A stretch of DNA of 5,234 nucleotides from Candidatus Martarchaeota archaeon (GTDB lineage: Archaea; Micrarchaeota; Micrarchaeia; Micrarchaeales; Micrarchaeaceae), in assembly GCA_023474155.1 (NCBI GenBank), contig JAMCYJ010000026.1, forward strand, positions 1 through 5,234, in the 5' to 3' direction. The notes beneath the pieces were generated by a model that saw only the letters and a program-made list of their open reading frames with translations, was not told where the DNA came from and ran no database searches. Positions 1 through 4,451 of this stretch are shown here, in pieces (within the stretch, counting starts at the first letter, position 1; each line of letters opens with the position of its first letter). A program made the position numbers and the translations under genes.

Positions 1-216
1 AGTGATTATGTCCTGAAGGCAGGTTACCTGCGATGTAAGGAAGCATTGGTTCAGCAGGTAGTTCACAGGCGATTTCTGCGAAATGAAAATAAGGAGTATC
101 GCGATAAGCATTGCAAGGACAAGGAATGTCCATGAATAGGTTGATAGGAACTCGACGGCGGACTGCTGCCTCTGGTTTTTTTTGCTAAGTGGATTAAGGT
201 TTGCAATATCGCTCAT
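1..216 (-). CDS. Secreted protein with pilin-like (class III) signal peptide, partial
   Basis: This reading frame is open from an ATG at 214-216 to the left edge, giving 72 residues; the C-terminus lies outside the window. The N-terminus is hydrophilic and basic (residues 1-17, with KK at 12-13 and R16). It is followed by QSAVEFLSTYSW and a hydrophobic helix (about residues 29-45), then by an extracellular-looking stretch with two cysteines (C58, C66). The short basic leader, a Glu at +5 (E22) and a directly following hydrophobic helix are the hallmarks of archaeal type IV pilin-like precursors cut by a prepilin peptidase (EppA/PibD type). Similar QSAVE(F/Y)L N-termini are common in Micrarchaeota proteins. 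Cleavage would fall between Q17 and Q18; the residue before the cut is Gln instead of the usual Gly. The visible part does not show whether it is a pilin subunit or another surface protein. A TATA-like box lies 26 nt upstream of the ATG. Confidence 0.75.
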   Translation of the reverse strand, partial: MSDIANLNPLSKKNQRQQSAVEFLSTYSWTFLVLAMLIAILLIFISQKSPVNYLLNQCFLTSQVTCLQDIIT

Positions 217-234
217 CAGAATGCCCGTTTTTAG

Positions 235-248
235 TTTATTTTTATAGG
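235..248 (-). promoter_or_regulatory. TATA-like box of the pilin-like gene
   Basis: On the minus strand the sequence CCTATAAAAATAAA is centred about 26 nt before the ATG at 216. In archaea the TATA box lies about 25-27 nt upstream of the transcription start, so this spacing predicts a leaderless mRNA starting at or next to the ATG. No purine-rich BRE is obvious in front of it. This is inferred from spacing and composition only. Confidence 0.45.
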
Positions 249-287
249 CTAAATAAGTATTTAATAATTTGCAAAAATAAGCAGCGC

Positions 288-306
288 TTTTAGGCAGCAC
301 CTAAAA
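288..306. repeat. Short inverted repeat between the NFACT-R and pilin-like genes
   Basis: TTTTAGG (288-294) and CCTAAAA (300-306) are perfect 7-nt inverted arms around the 5-nt loop CAGCA. On the minus strand a run of six T (308-303) overlaps the first arm, 55-60 nt after the NFACT-R stop codon. That T-run could end NFACT-R transcription, since archaeal RNA polymerase terminates at T-tracts. The hairpin itself lies after the start of the T-run, so it is not a classical intrinsic terminator. Confidence 0.4.
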
Positions 307-362
307 AAGAAGTTATACCGGATAATAGCAAATCCTCAGAGATTACAGCGCGTTGCAGGCAG

Positions 363-1163
363 CTATGGGCTTTCGGACACCTGAAATGTTCCTGCTGGCA
401 TAGCCTGCATTATGTCGTCAATATTAGGATAATCGAAAAGCTTTGCAATCGCCTTTGCCGCATCCGACTTTATCGCCTTGCCCTGCCTCAGAACAGCATA
501 CTTTGCAATCTGCTTCTTTTCCCTTACCGTGTCGAAGGCTGAAACAGGAACCGCATTTACCCTTTCGTTGTCTATAAAGAGCACCAGGCCAAGCTCTGTA
601 TCCCTGAAGTATTCCCTCGCCCCTGAAATAAGGAAACTTCCTTTTGAAATAGAGCCCTTGCTTGTAGACTTGCTGACCTGCTCCCTTTTTACGCAGTAAA
701 CATCAATCGTCTTAAGCATCTCCTTCCATGCGCTTGAATACGATGCTGCAAACTGCGCGGCCTGCTGCTTTGCCTCTACATCGGCATTTACGCCTTCCTT
801 AAGTATAACAACCGACGCGCCGAATATGTCGGAGTGGAAAAACAAGTCTTTGTCAGTGAAATATTTTGAATTCAGAGCCTCGTTTTGGGTTGAATCCCTT
901 CCTCCTATTGCAAGCATGCCGCTGCTTGTAAAAAACCAGTGGAACTTTTCAAACCAATCCTTATTGCGCTGCTTGATTGCTTTCCTTTCTGCCGGCTTTT
1001 CTGCCTGCGCAGCCTGCTTGGATTTTATCTTCTCAAGTTTTTTTTCAAGATCCCTGACTGCTTTCTCTATGCCTGCGTTTTTCTGCATCAGTTTTTTATA
1101 TCTGTTATAGTAGTCGTTGGCATTTTGCTGCGCAGACTTGTTTATGTCAAGCTCTATTTTCAT
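363..1163 (-). CDS. Stand-alone NFACT-R (DUF814) protein, C-terminal half of RqcH/NEMF
   Basis: A 266-residue protein matching only the second half of archaeal RqcH (Rqc2/NEMF/FbpA family). That family binds the large ribosomal subunit carrying a stalled, tRNA-linked nascent chain and acts in ribosome-associated quality control. Residues 3-25 (IELDINKSAQQNANDYYNRY) match the segment that opens the coiled coil in full-length members. A Lys/Glu/Ala-rich coiled coil runs to about residue 68. NFACT-R follows, with family landmarks W70-F78, the GGRD at 87-90, NE at 94-95, an HSDIFGA segment at 110-116, then YCVKREQVSKS and KGSFLISGAREY. The C-terminal IDDIMQAMPAG fits the end of archaeal NFACT proteins. 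The start at 1163 is preferred because homology begins there; the in-frame extension to 1247 overlaps secE and looks non-coding. The NFACT-N and HhH domains (N-terminal half, with the tRNA-recruiting DR motif) are absent, and the 58 nt to secE leave no room for them. Either they are encoded elsewhere or this is a distinct short NFACT-R protein. Confidence 0.9.
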   Translation of the reverse strand: MKIELDINKSAQQNANDYYNRYKKLMQKNAGIEKAVRDLEKKLEKIKSKQAAQAEKPAERKAIKQRNKDWFEKFHWFFTSSGMLAIGGRDSTQNEALNSKYFTDKDLFFHSDIFGASVVILKEGVNADVEAKQQAAQFAASYSSAWKEMLKTIDVYCVKREQVSKSTSKGSISKGSFLISGAREYFRDTELGLVLFIDNERVNAVPVSAFDTVREKKQIAKYAVLRQGKAIKSDAAKAIAKLFDYPNIDDIMQAMPAGTFQVSESP

Positions 1164-1221
1164 TGAATCCGGCCACATTGCGCAGCAAAAGGCAAGCAGA
1201 TGCCGTTTGCACTGCGAAGCA

Positions 1222-1428
1222 TTACGGCAAAATCGGGGTGCCTGCAATCAGTGCTATTACAACTGACATCACAAACCCTATCATGCCTATTATCGCTATG
1301 CCTATTATTATTATTTTTATAGACTTGTTGAATTCCGGCCGCGTTGGCTTGTAGCTTACATTTATAACGCGCTTGGAATTATAGGCGAACTTTTTTAATA
1401 TCGAAACTATGTCAAAATTCACTTGCAT
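1222..1428 (-). CDS. secE: Preprotein translocase subunit SecE (Sec61 gamma)
   Basis: A 68-residue single-span membrane protein, the small essential subunit of the SecYE-beta protein-conducting channel; it clamps the two halves of SecY. Residues 1-36 form the cytoplasmic amphipathic region with the conserved KPTRPEF (27-33), equivalent to the KPxxxEF signature of archaeal and eukaryotic Sec61 gamma. Residues 37-62 are a hydrophobic helix containing IGMIGFVMS, matching the family's GLIGF element. The length is normal for archaea. ATG at 1428 was chosen; a GTG immediately before it (1431) is an equally close alternative. Archaeal secE is usually followed by spt5/nusG and ribosomal protein genes; here an NFACT-R gene follows after 58 nt on the same strand. 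The upstream region is shared with the divergent PRC-barrel gene. Confidence 0.92.
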   Translation of the reverse strand: MQVNFDIVSILKKFAYNSKRVINVSYKPTRPEFNKSIKIIIIGIAIIGMIGFVMSVVIALIAGTPILP

Positions 1429-1454
1429 CACTGCCTTATTTAAAAAAACTCTAG

Positions 1455-1487
1455 ATATTAAATTATTGAGGCATCAAACTTTATAAA
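1455..1487 (-). promoter_or_regulatory. Candidate secE promoter elements
   Basis: Two TATA-like octamers lie upstream of secE on the minus strand. TTTAATAT (1462-1455) is centred 30 nt before the ATG and would give a nearly leaderless mRNA. TTTATAAA (1487-1480), a better match to the archaeal TATA consensus, would give a leader of about 29 nt. TTTATAAA is its own reverse complement, so it could in principle also serve the divergent PRC-barrel gene. The choice between them cannot be made from sequence. Confidence 0.4.
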
Positions 1488-1531
1488 CATTTGTATTTTT
1501 GCTGTTTTATTCCTATAATCCCGATTTTAGA

Positions 1532-1547
1532 CAAAAACTATTTAAAC
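1532..1547 (+). promoter_or_regulatory. Candidate promoter of the PRC-barrel gene
   Basis: CTATTTAAAC (1538-1547) preceded by the purine-rich CAAAAA looks like an archaeal BRE plus TATA box. Its centre lies about 40 nt before the ATG at 1583, which predicts a start near 1570 and a short leader of about 13 nt. The leader would contain AAAGGCGATT, at best a weak Shine-Dalgarno. Confidence 0.45.
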
Positions 1548-1582
1548 TTATTCAAACGATAGTATTAGTAAAAGGCGATTTA

Positions 1583-1867
1583 ATGAGAATATCTACGATA
1601 TACAATATGGATATATACAGCGACGCAGGAGTTTACCTTGGAGAGGTACGCGATGCCATAGTCGATCTGGAGAAGGGGGAAATTAGCAGGCTTTTAATGA
1701 TAGAATGGAAGAACGCTGACAACGCCGAGGTAAAGAAAGTGCTGCAGAACAAGAGCGTGTTGTTCAAGAACATAAAAAACATAGGAGATGTGGTTCTTGT
1801 TTCAGCAGGCAAACAGTCAAGCGAGTCTGTCAGCTCCGAGGCATCCGAGCTTTCAAGAAGATTTTAA
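1583..1867 (+). CDS. Archaeal PRC-barrel domain protein
   Basis: A 94-residue soluble protein made almost entirely of one PRC-barrel. Residues 1-31 (MRISTIYNMDIYSDAGVYLG, then EVRDAIVDLEKG) match the typical opening: start strands, a D/G turn, GxV, then DxxxDxxxG. NIKNIGDVVLVSA (63-75) matches the closing IGDVVLV strand. A Ser/Glu-rich tail (79-92) ends in SRRF. PRC-barrels are small beta-barrels used for protein or RNA contacts. Single-domain archaeal members include the Haloferax division proteins CdpB1/CdpB2, which bind SepF; other family members have unknown roles, so the function here stays open. The start at 1583 was chosen because homology begins there; the in-frame extension to a TTG at 1499 would run through the likely promoter. 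The gene is monocistronic, divergent from secE and convergent with the HEPN gene. Confidence 0.85.
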   Translation: MRISTIYNMDIYSDAGVYLGEVRDAIVDLEKGEISRLLMIEWKNADNAEVKKVLQNKSVLFKNIKNIGDVVLVSAGKQSSESVSSEASELSRRF

Positions 1868-1875
1868 TAATTAAC

Positions 1876-1930
1876 GCATATCTGGATCGAATTATAAAGA
1901 TCCGATATGCTTTTCTTTTTTTCCTTGTTT
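1876..1930 (+). terminator. Hairpin plus T-tract terminator after the PRC-barrel gene
   Basis: Nine bases after the PRC-barrel stop, GCATATC(t)GGATC (1876-1888) pairs with GATCCGATATGC (1899-1910). This forms a 12-bp stem with one bulged T and a 10-nt loop. A T-rich tract (1911-1930, TTTTCTTTTTTTCC and on) follows directly. The arrangement copies a bacterial intrinsic terminator; in archaea the T-tract alone is normally sufficient. No comparable T-tract serves the convergent HEPN gene on the other strand. Confidence 0.75.
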
Positions 1931-2061
1931 TTGATTTTTTTATTTCGCAGTCGATTCCTAATTCGCATAAAATATAACTGCTGCTTTGCAGGAGGCCGGA
2001 TAAATCCGCAACTTTGCATAAATAATTGTGCTTATCTGTTAGGCTCCCTCAAGTTATTTTG

Positions 2062-2502
2062 TTATTTTGGGGCTTTGCCGTGCTCTGCCGCATGCACTGC
2101 CGTACTGCAAAGCTCTACTGCATTCCCTGCGCTTTTTCTATAAAGTCCATATTTTGCCTTGAACTCTTCCATCTTCGCATTCGTTTCAAACATATACCCG
2201 CTTGCCGCGCGCAGCCCCAGCAGCGCATTGAATATTTCTACGGTCTTTGCCGCCTGCTGCTTAAATTCTTCAGGAATGCGTTTATCGCTCCTCACGCTTG
2301 CGGCGAATACGTCGCCTATTCCATGCGCTTTCGGTACGTCTATGCCTATGGACAGCAGTACTGCTTTCATTGCGATCTCCACTGACATCTCCAAACTGTA
2401 TAACGCAGAGTCATAGCTGCCGTGCTCGGCATTGAGTTCGGCGGAAATAAGCCATCTCTTCGCGCCTTCTATTGCATTTCTTGCTATCCCTTTATACTCC
2501 AT
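2062..2502 (-). CDS. HEPN-domain protein, partner of the MNT gene
   Basis: A 146-residue all-helical protein matching the HEPN family (PF05168-like). Visible landmarks are AKRWLISAELNAEHGSY (residues 14-30), SALYSLEMSVEIAMKAVLLSIG (32-53, the E..E..MKA helix) and VPKAHGIGDVF (56-66). In HEPN-MNT toxin-antitoxin pairs the HEPN protein is usually an RNase toxin with an RX4-6H motif (RX4HXY in the HepT type), and the MNT partner adenylylates its Tyr. Here the corresponding place reads RAASGYMF (R98 to F105): R is present, but His is replaced by Tyr (Y103) and Tyr by Phe (F105). RNase activity is therefore doubtful, or a different motif is used. The start codon overlaps the end of the MNT gene by 19 nt, indicating one operon with coupled translation. 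The order is MNT first, HEPN second. No T-tract terminator is visible downstream. Confidence 0.8.
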   Translation of the reverse strand: MEYKGIARNAIEGAKRWLISAELNAEHGSYDSALYSLEMSVEIAMKAVLLSIGIDVPKAHGIGDVFAASVRSDKRIPEEFKQQAAKTVEIFNALLGLRAASGYMFETNAKMEEFKAKYGLYRKSAGNAVELCSTAVHAAEHGKAPK

Positions 2503-3074
2503 TTTACCACGACAGTATCGTTAACAATGCGCTTTTCATAATGCACGTCCCTTTTTATGCTGTCCAGGAAGTTTGTGAGCACCTCGTTGCGCTCAAACAG
2601 CACCGCGCCTTGCTCGAGAAAATCTATGTATACCGGCCTGAAACTCGACAGCTCATTTTCGTGCAGCAGCAGCGGGCTGATGCGCAAATTAAAGCCTTCT
2701 GCTATCAGCGGTTCTCTATAGCGTTCCGCGCCTTTTATGAGCCCTTCGATAAACTCGAAATCCGCGATTCCGGTATCGTCTGCCACGATAAGCAAATCTG
2801 TATCGCTGTATTTCGAAAAACTCATTTTTGCCACAGATCCGAAAAGCAAAATGCCTTGAACATGTTTATTCATTGCGGCATCGCTGACGAAGCGATTTAT
2901 ATAATCGCGAAGCTCCTTCGGCAATCTGAGGAAGCGCATTTTCCTTCCTATAAACTCCTCAATCACGTCTTTGTAGCTTAATCTCGTGCCGAGGCGCGAC
3001 GAAAGCATTTTCTTTGCGGAATCCAGTTCTGCATGCGCTTTTTCATCAACGAGCATTTGTTTGTAATTTCCCAT
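2484..3074 (-). CDS. MNT-type nucleotidyltransferase, likely antitoxin, with N-terminal DNA-binding-like segment
   Basis: A 196-residue protein of the minimal nucleotidyltransferase family (COG1708-like). Residues 72-96 hold the signature LLFGSVAKMSFSKYSDTDLLI: GS at 79-80, then ten residues, then D91-T-D93, the metal-binding pair. The third acidic residue, usually on a later strand, is not obvious; the candidate strand reads NLRISPLLL (129-137). PVYIDFLEQGAVLFER (147-162) resembles the closing segment of archaeal long-form MNT proteins. Residues 1-45 are an extension not found in minimal MNTs; VDEKAHAELDSAKKML (9-24) and SYKDVIEEFI (33-42) recall ribbon-helix-helix VapB-type antitoxins, suggesting DNA binding and autoregulation (inference). 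In characterised pairs MNT neutralises HEPN by AMP addition. ATG at 3074 is supported by a TATA box 26 nt upstream. The gene overlaps the HEPN gene by 19 nt. Confidence 0.82.
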   Translation of the reverse strand: MGNYKQMLVDEKAHAELDSAKKMLSSRLGTRLSYKDVIEEFIGRKMRFLRLPKELRDYINRFVSDAAMNKHVQGILLFGSVAKMSFSKYSDTDLLIVADDTGIADFEFIEGLIKGAERYREPLIAEGFNLRISPLLLHENELSSFRPVYIDFLEQGAVLFERNEVLTNFLDSIKRDVHYEKRIVNDTVVVKWSIKG

Positions 3075-3090
3075 AATAATTATATAAAGT

Positions 3091-3110
3091 TAATATATAT
3101 AAATTTTATG
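3091..3110 (-). promoter_or_regulatory. TATA box of the MNT-HEPN operon
   Basis: On the minus strand TTTATATA (3103-3096) lies within CATAAAATTTATATATATTA. Its centre is 26 nt upstream of the MNT ATG at 3074, the archaeal spacing for a leaderless transcript. It is the strongest TATA match in the window. A second TTTATATA-like stretch closer to the ATG (3088-3081) would place the start inside the gene and is less likely. Confidence 0.6.
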
Positions 3111-3178
3111 TATATAATCCTCAAAATCCTGCAAATAGCCTGGTCGGCAATGCTGTCTTTTTAGGGGATTACGGCCTG

Positions 3179-3201
3179 CTGCATGCGGATAAGCCGTGCA
3201 G
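3179..3201. repeat. Imperfect inverted repeat in the SIMPL-MNT gap
   Basis: CTGCA(TG)CGG (3179-3188) pairs with CCGTGCAG (3194-3201) around the loop ATAAG, an 8-bp stem with a 2-nt bulge. It lies in the 198-nt gap after the SIMPL gene and about 105 nt before the MNT start. It is not followed by a T-tract on either strand. Its role is unknown; it could be an RNA structure in the SIMPL 3' region. Confidence 0.3.
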
Positions 3202-3206
3202 GTTAT

Positions 3207-3245
3207 AAAAAATCGGGTTTATTGCAAGTCAATGCAGGATAAAAA
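3207..3245 (-). terminator. T-tracts downstream of the SIMPL gene
   Basis: On the minus strand TTTTT (3245-3241) begins 27 nt after the SIMPL stop and TTTTTT (3212-3207) follows. Archaeal transcription typically ends at such T-runs, so both are reasonable termination sites. They would separate the SIMPL gene from the MNT-HEPN operon, which has its own promoter. No stem precedes them. Confidence 0.4.
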
Positions 3246-3272
3246 TAGGGGCTTCATATTGCCGTCCCTGGA

Positions 3273-4064
3273 TTATTTGGCAAATGAAAATGTCACTGTT
3301 ATGCTTTGCGTTATCGTGTCGTTGCCTATGAAAAACGACGGGGCCTGCGGAATCTGAGACGAGGCCATGTTAAGCGCCCCGGTAGACAATGAAAACGGAT
3401 AGAGGCGGTAGTAATTTACTGTTATATTTTTGATTGCAAGGGTCTTATTCTGGGAAAGCAGGCTTGCCTGGCTAGTTGCATTCTGCATTGCTGCCGAAAG
3501 CGCCTGCGCCCGAAGCAGGGCTATCTGCGCGCTTGAAAGGTTTTCCACAACGTTTGTTATTGATGTGCCGTTCACCCCTGAAATTGCGCCGATGGCGTTG
3601 CTTATGTTGTTTATATTAGGAATTCTAATTGAAAGGGATTCCTGCGCAGCATAAAACTTCTTGCCAGACGCATTGAAATTGTATACGTTGCTCCTATTAT
3701 ATACATTGAAATAAGTCGTGCGGATATTGCTCAGATTTCCATTTATATACTTAAGCACGCTCGCGTTAAGATCGTGCAATGCGAAGGACATGTTGTTTGT
3801 CGCGGACGCTGGATTGTTGCCGAATGCCTGCACGAGTACAAATACAGTTGCAAAATCGGGCATCGCGGACGCGGAGCCTGATGCTGTGATGAATATAAAG
3901 CTTGAATTTGTTGTCTTCAGCCAGACAAGGGCATTTGAATTTTGAAGATTTACTGACGACTGTTTATTAAGCAGATTTGAAAAGAAGTATAATTGGAAAA
4001 CTATGGCTGACAGAAGCACAAGTATGACAATTACCAGCAAGGAATACATTACATTGTCTTTCAT
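3273..4064 (-). CDS. Membrane-anchored SIMPL-domain (DUF541/YggE-like) surface protein
   Basis: A 263-residue protein with a short cytoplasmic start (MKDNV), one membrane span (about residues 6-28) and an exported domain. FIFITASGSASAMPDFATV (56-74) is the typical first strand and G-x-A-x-xPDxA motif of the SIMPL/DUF541 family (COG2968). The family's later strands follow: YAAQESLSIRIPNI (138-151), the Ala-rich helix SAQIALLRAQALSAAMQNA (178-196) and ITQSITVTFSFAK at the C-terminus. Bacterial YggE is linked to oxidative stress tolerance and mouse SIMPL to signalling; the archaeal role is unknown. Thirteen N-x-S/T sequons occur after the membrane span (N53, 91, 100, 110, 123, 131, 153, 165, 175, 195, 206, 213, 248), consistent with a heavily N-glycosylated outer-face protein. 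ATG at 4064 is preferred over the in-frame extension to 4154, which would put a hydrophobic run before the TATA-like box and true anchor. Confidence 0.85.
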   Translation of the reverse strand: MKDNVMYSLLVIVILVLLSAIVFQLYFFSNLLNKQSSVNLQNSNALVWLKTTNSSFIFITASGSASAMPDFATVFVLVQAFGNNPASATNNMSFALHDLNASVLKYINGNLSNIRTTYFNVYNRSNVYNFNASGKKFYAAQESLSIRIPNINNISNAIGAISGVNGTSITNVVENLSSAQIALLRAQALSAAMQNATSQASLLSQNKTLAIKNITVNYYRLYPFSLSTGALNMASSQIPQAPSFFIGNDTITQSITVTFSFAK

Positions 4065-4092
4065 TATCTCGATAATCGATAAGATTACGCAG

Positions 4093-4106
4093 CTATTTAA
4101 AGATTG
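4093..4106 (-). promoter_or_regulatory. TATA-like box of the SIMPL gene
   Basis: The minus strand reads CAATCTTTAAATAG, with CTTTAAATAG at 4102-4093, centred about 34 nt before the ATG at 4064. This predicts a leader of only about 7-8 nt. Between the box and the ATG lie the arms TCGAT-A-ATCGA (4069-4079), a small palindrome that could be an operator; this is speculative. Confidence 0.4.
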
Positions 4107-4188
4107 CGGATATTTTGGCGGCACAATAAAAATGACGAGATATAAGATCGGCATTTATCAAGGAAACAGGCTCAAATTCTGTCAAAAA

Positions 4189-4200
4189 ATACTATAGTAT
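4189..4200. repeat. Perfect 12-bp palindrome ATACTATAGTAT
   Basis: ATACTATAGTAT is its own reverse complement. On the minus strand it is followed directly by a six-T run (4189-4184). On the plus strand it merges into the TATA-like AGTATATAAC (4196-4205). It could be a protein-binding site or part of a promoter; no open reading frame with homology starts downstream on the plus strand. Confidence 0.45.
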
Positions 4201-4214
4201 ATAACCTCGGAGCG

Positions 4215-4240
4215 GATTAAGATTTACACTACACTTAATC
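4215..4240. repeat. Inverted repeat GATTAAG...CTTAATC
   Basis: GATTAAG (4215-4221) and CTTAATC (4234-4240) are perfect 7-nt inverted arms around a 12-nt spacer holding the tandem TACACTACAC. It could be a hairpin in RNA from either strand or an operator. It lies about 15 nt from the palindrome at 4189-4200. Confidence 0.4.
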
Positions 4241-4283
4241 TTGGAAAGCGCATGCTTAATTGAATCGGTTGGGGCATACATAC

Positions 4284-4305
4284 TTAACGTCGGTATTTAC
4301 GTTAA
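4284..4305. repeat. Inverted repeat TTAACGT...ACGTTAA
   Basis: TTAACGT (4284-4290) and ACGTTAA (4299-4305) are perfect 7-nt inverted arms around the 8-nt loop CGGTATTT. It is the third inverted repeat within 120 nt of the same intergenic gap. No T-tract follows on either strand, so a terminator role is unlikely. Confidence 0.4.
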
Positions 4306-4451
4306 AAATGGAAAGCCAAGTATAAAACTGATAGGATAAATAATCCAAAACATAAAATGTCAAATCGAATCAAAGCAGAGAATTAGTGTGAACTTTACCA
4401 AAGTGGCGAAGTTAAAATTTAATATCAAACACAGTTATTCACAGTCGCTTA

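Larger units (their letters stand above)
4065..4451. other. 387-nt gene-free gap with several inverted repeats
   Basis: No convincing coding region is present between the SIMPL start and the Fic stop. The stretch carries the SIMPL promoter at its left end and three inverted repeats at 4189-4305, listed separately. It is AT-rich, and I see no tRNA, rRNA or CRISPR unit. The part from 4310 to 4451 shows nothing I can name and is probably the 3' untranslated region of the Fic gene. Confidence 0.6.

Noticed and set aside
1164..1247. Longer N-terminus for the NFACT-R protein
   Set aside because: The extra 28 residues are Cys-rich, overlap the end of secE and match nothing in the family, whose homology begins at the Met at 1163.
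1868..2061. Possible small gene or RNA in the convergent PRC-HEPN gap
   Set aside because: Apart from the terminator, only a tiny CGGA-TAAA-TCCG hairpin (about 1997-2008) was seen; no tRNA arms or supported reading frame.
2026..2385. 119-residue plus-strand frame opposite the HEPN gene
   Set aside because: Cys/Arg-rich low-quality translation, antisense to a recognisable HEPN protein; no promoter or homology visible.
2472..2981. 169-residue open frame on the plus strand
   Set aside because: It lies antisense to the MNT gene, which has a clear GS-x10-DxD motif, promoter and operon partner; the plus-strand translation shows no recognisable family.
4065..4154. Longer N-terminus for the SIMPL protein
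   Set aside because: It would translate through the likely TATA box and add a second odd hydrophobic run ahead of the real membrane anchor.
4200..4300. tRNA-like segment
   Set aside because: No GGTTCRA-type T-arm, acceptor pairing or anticodon arm of proper spacing could be assembled.
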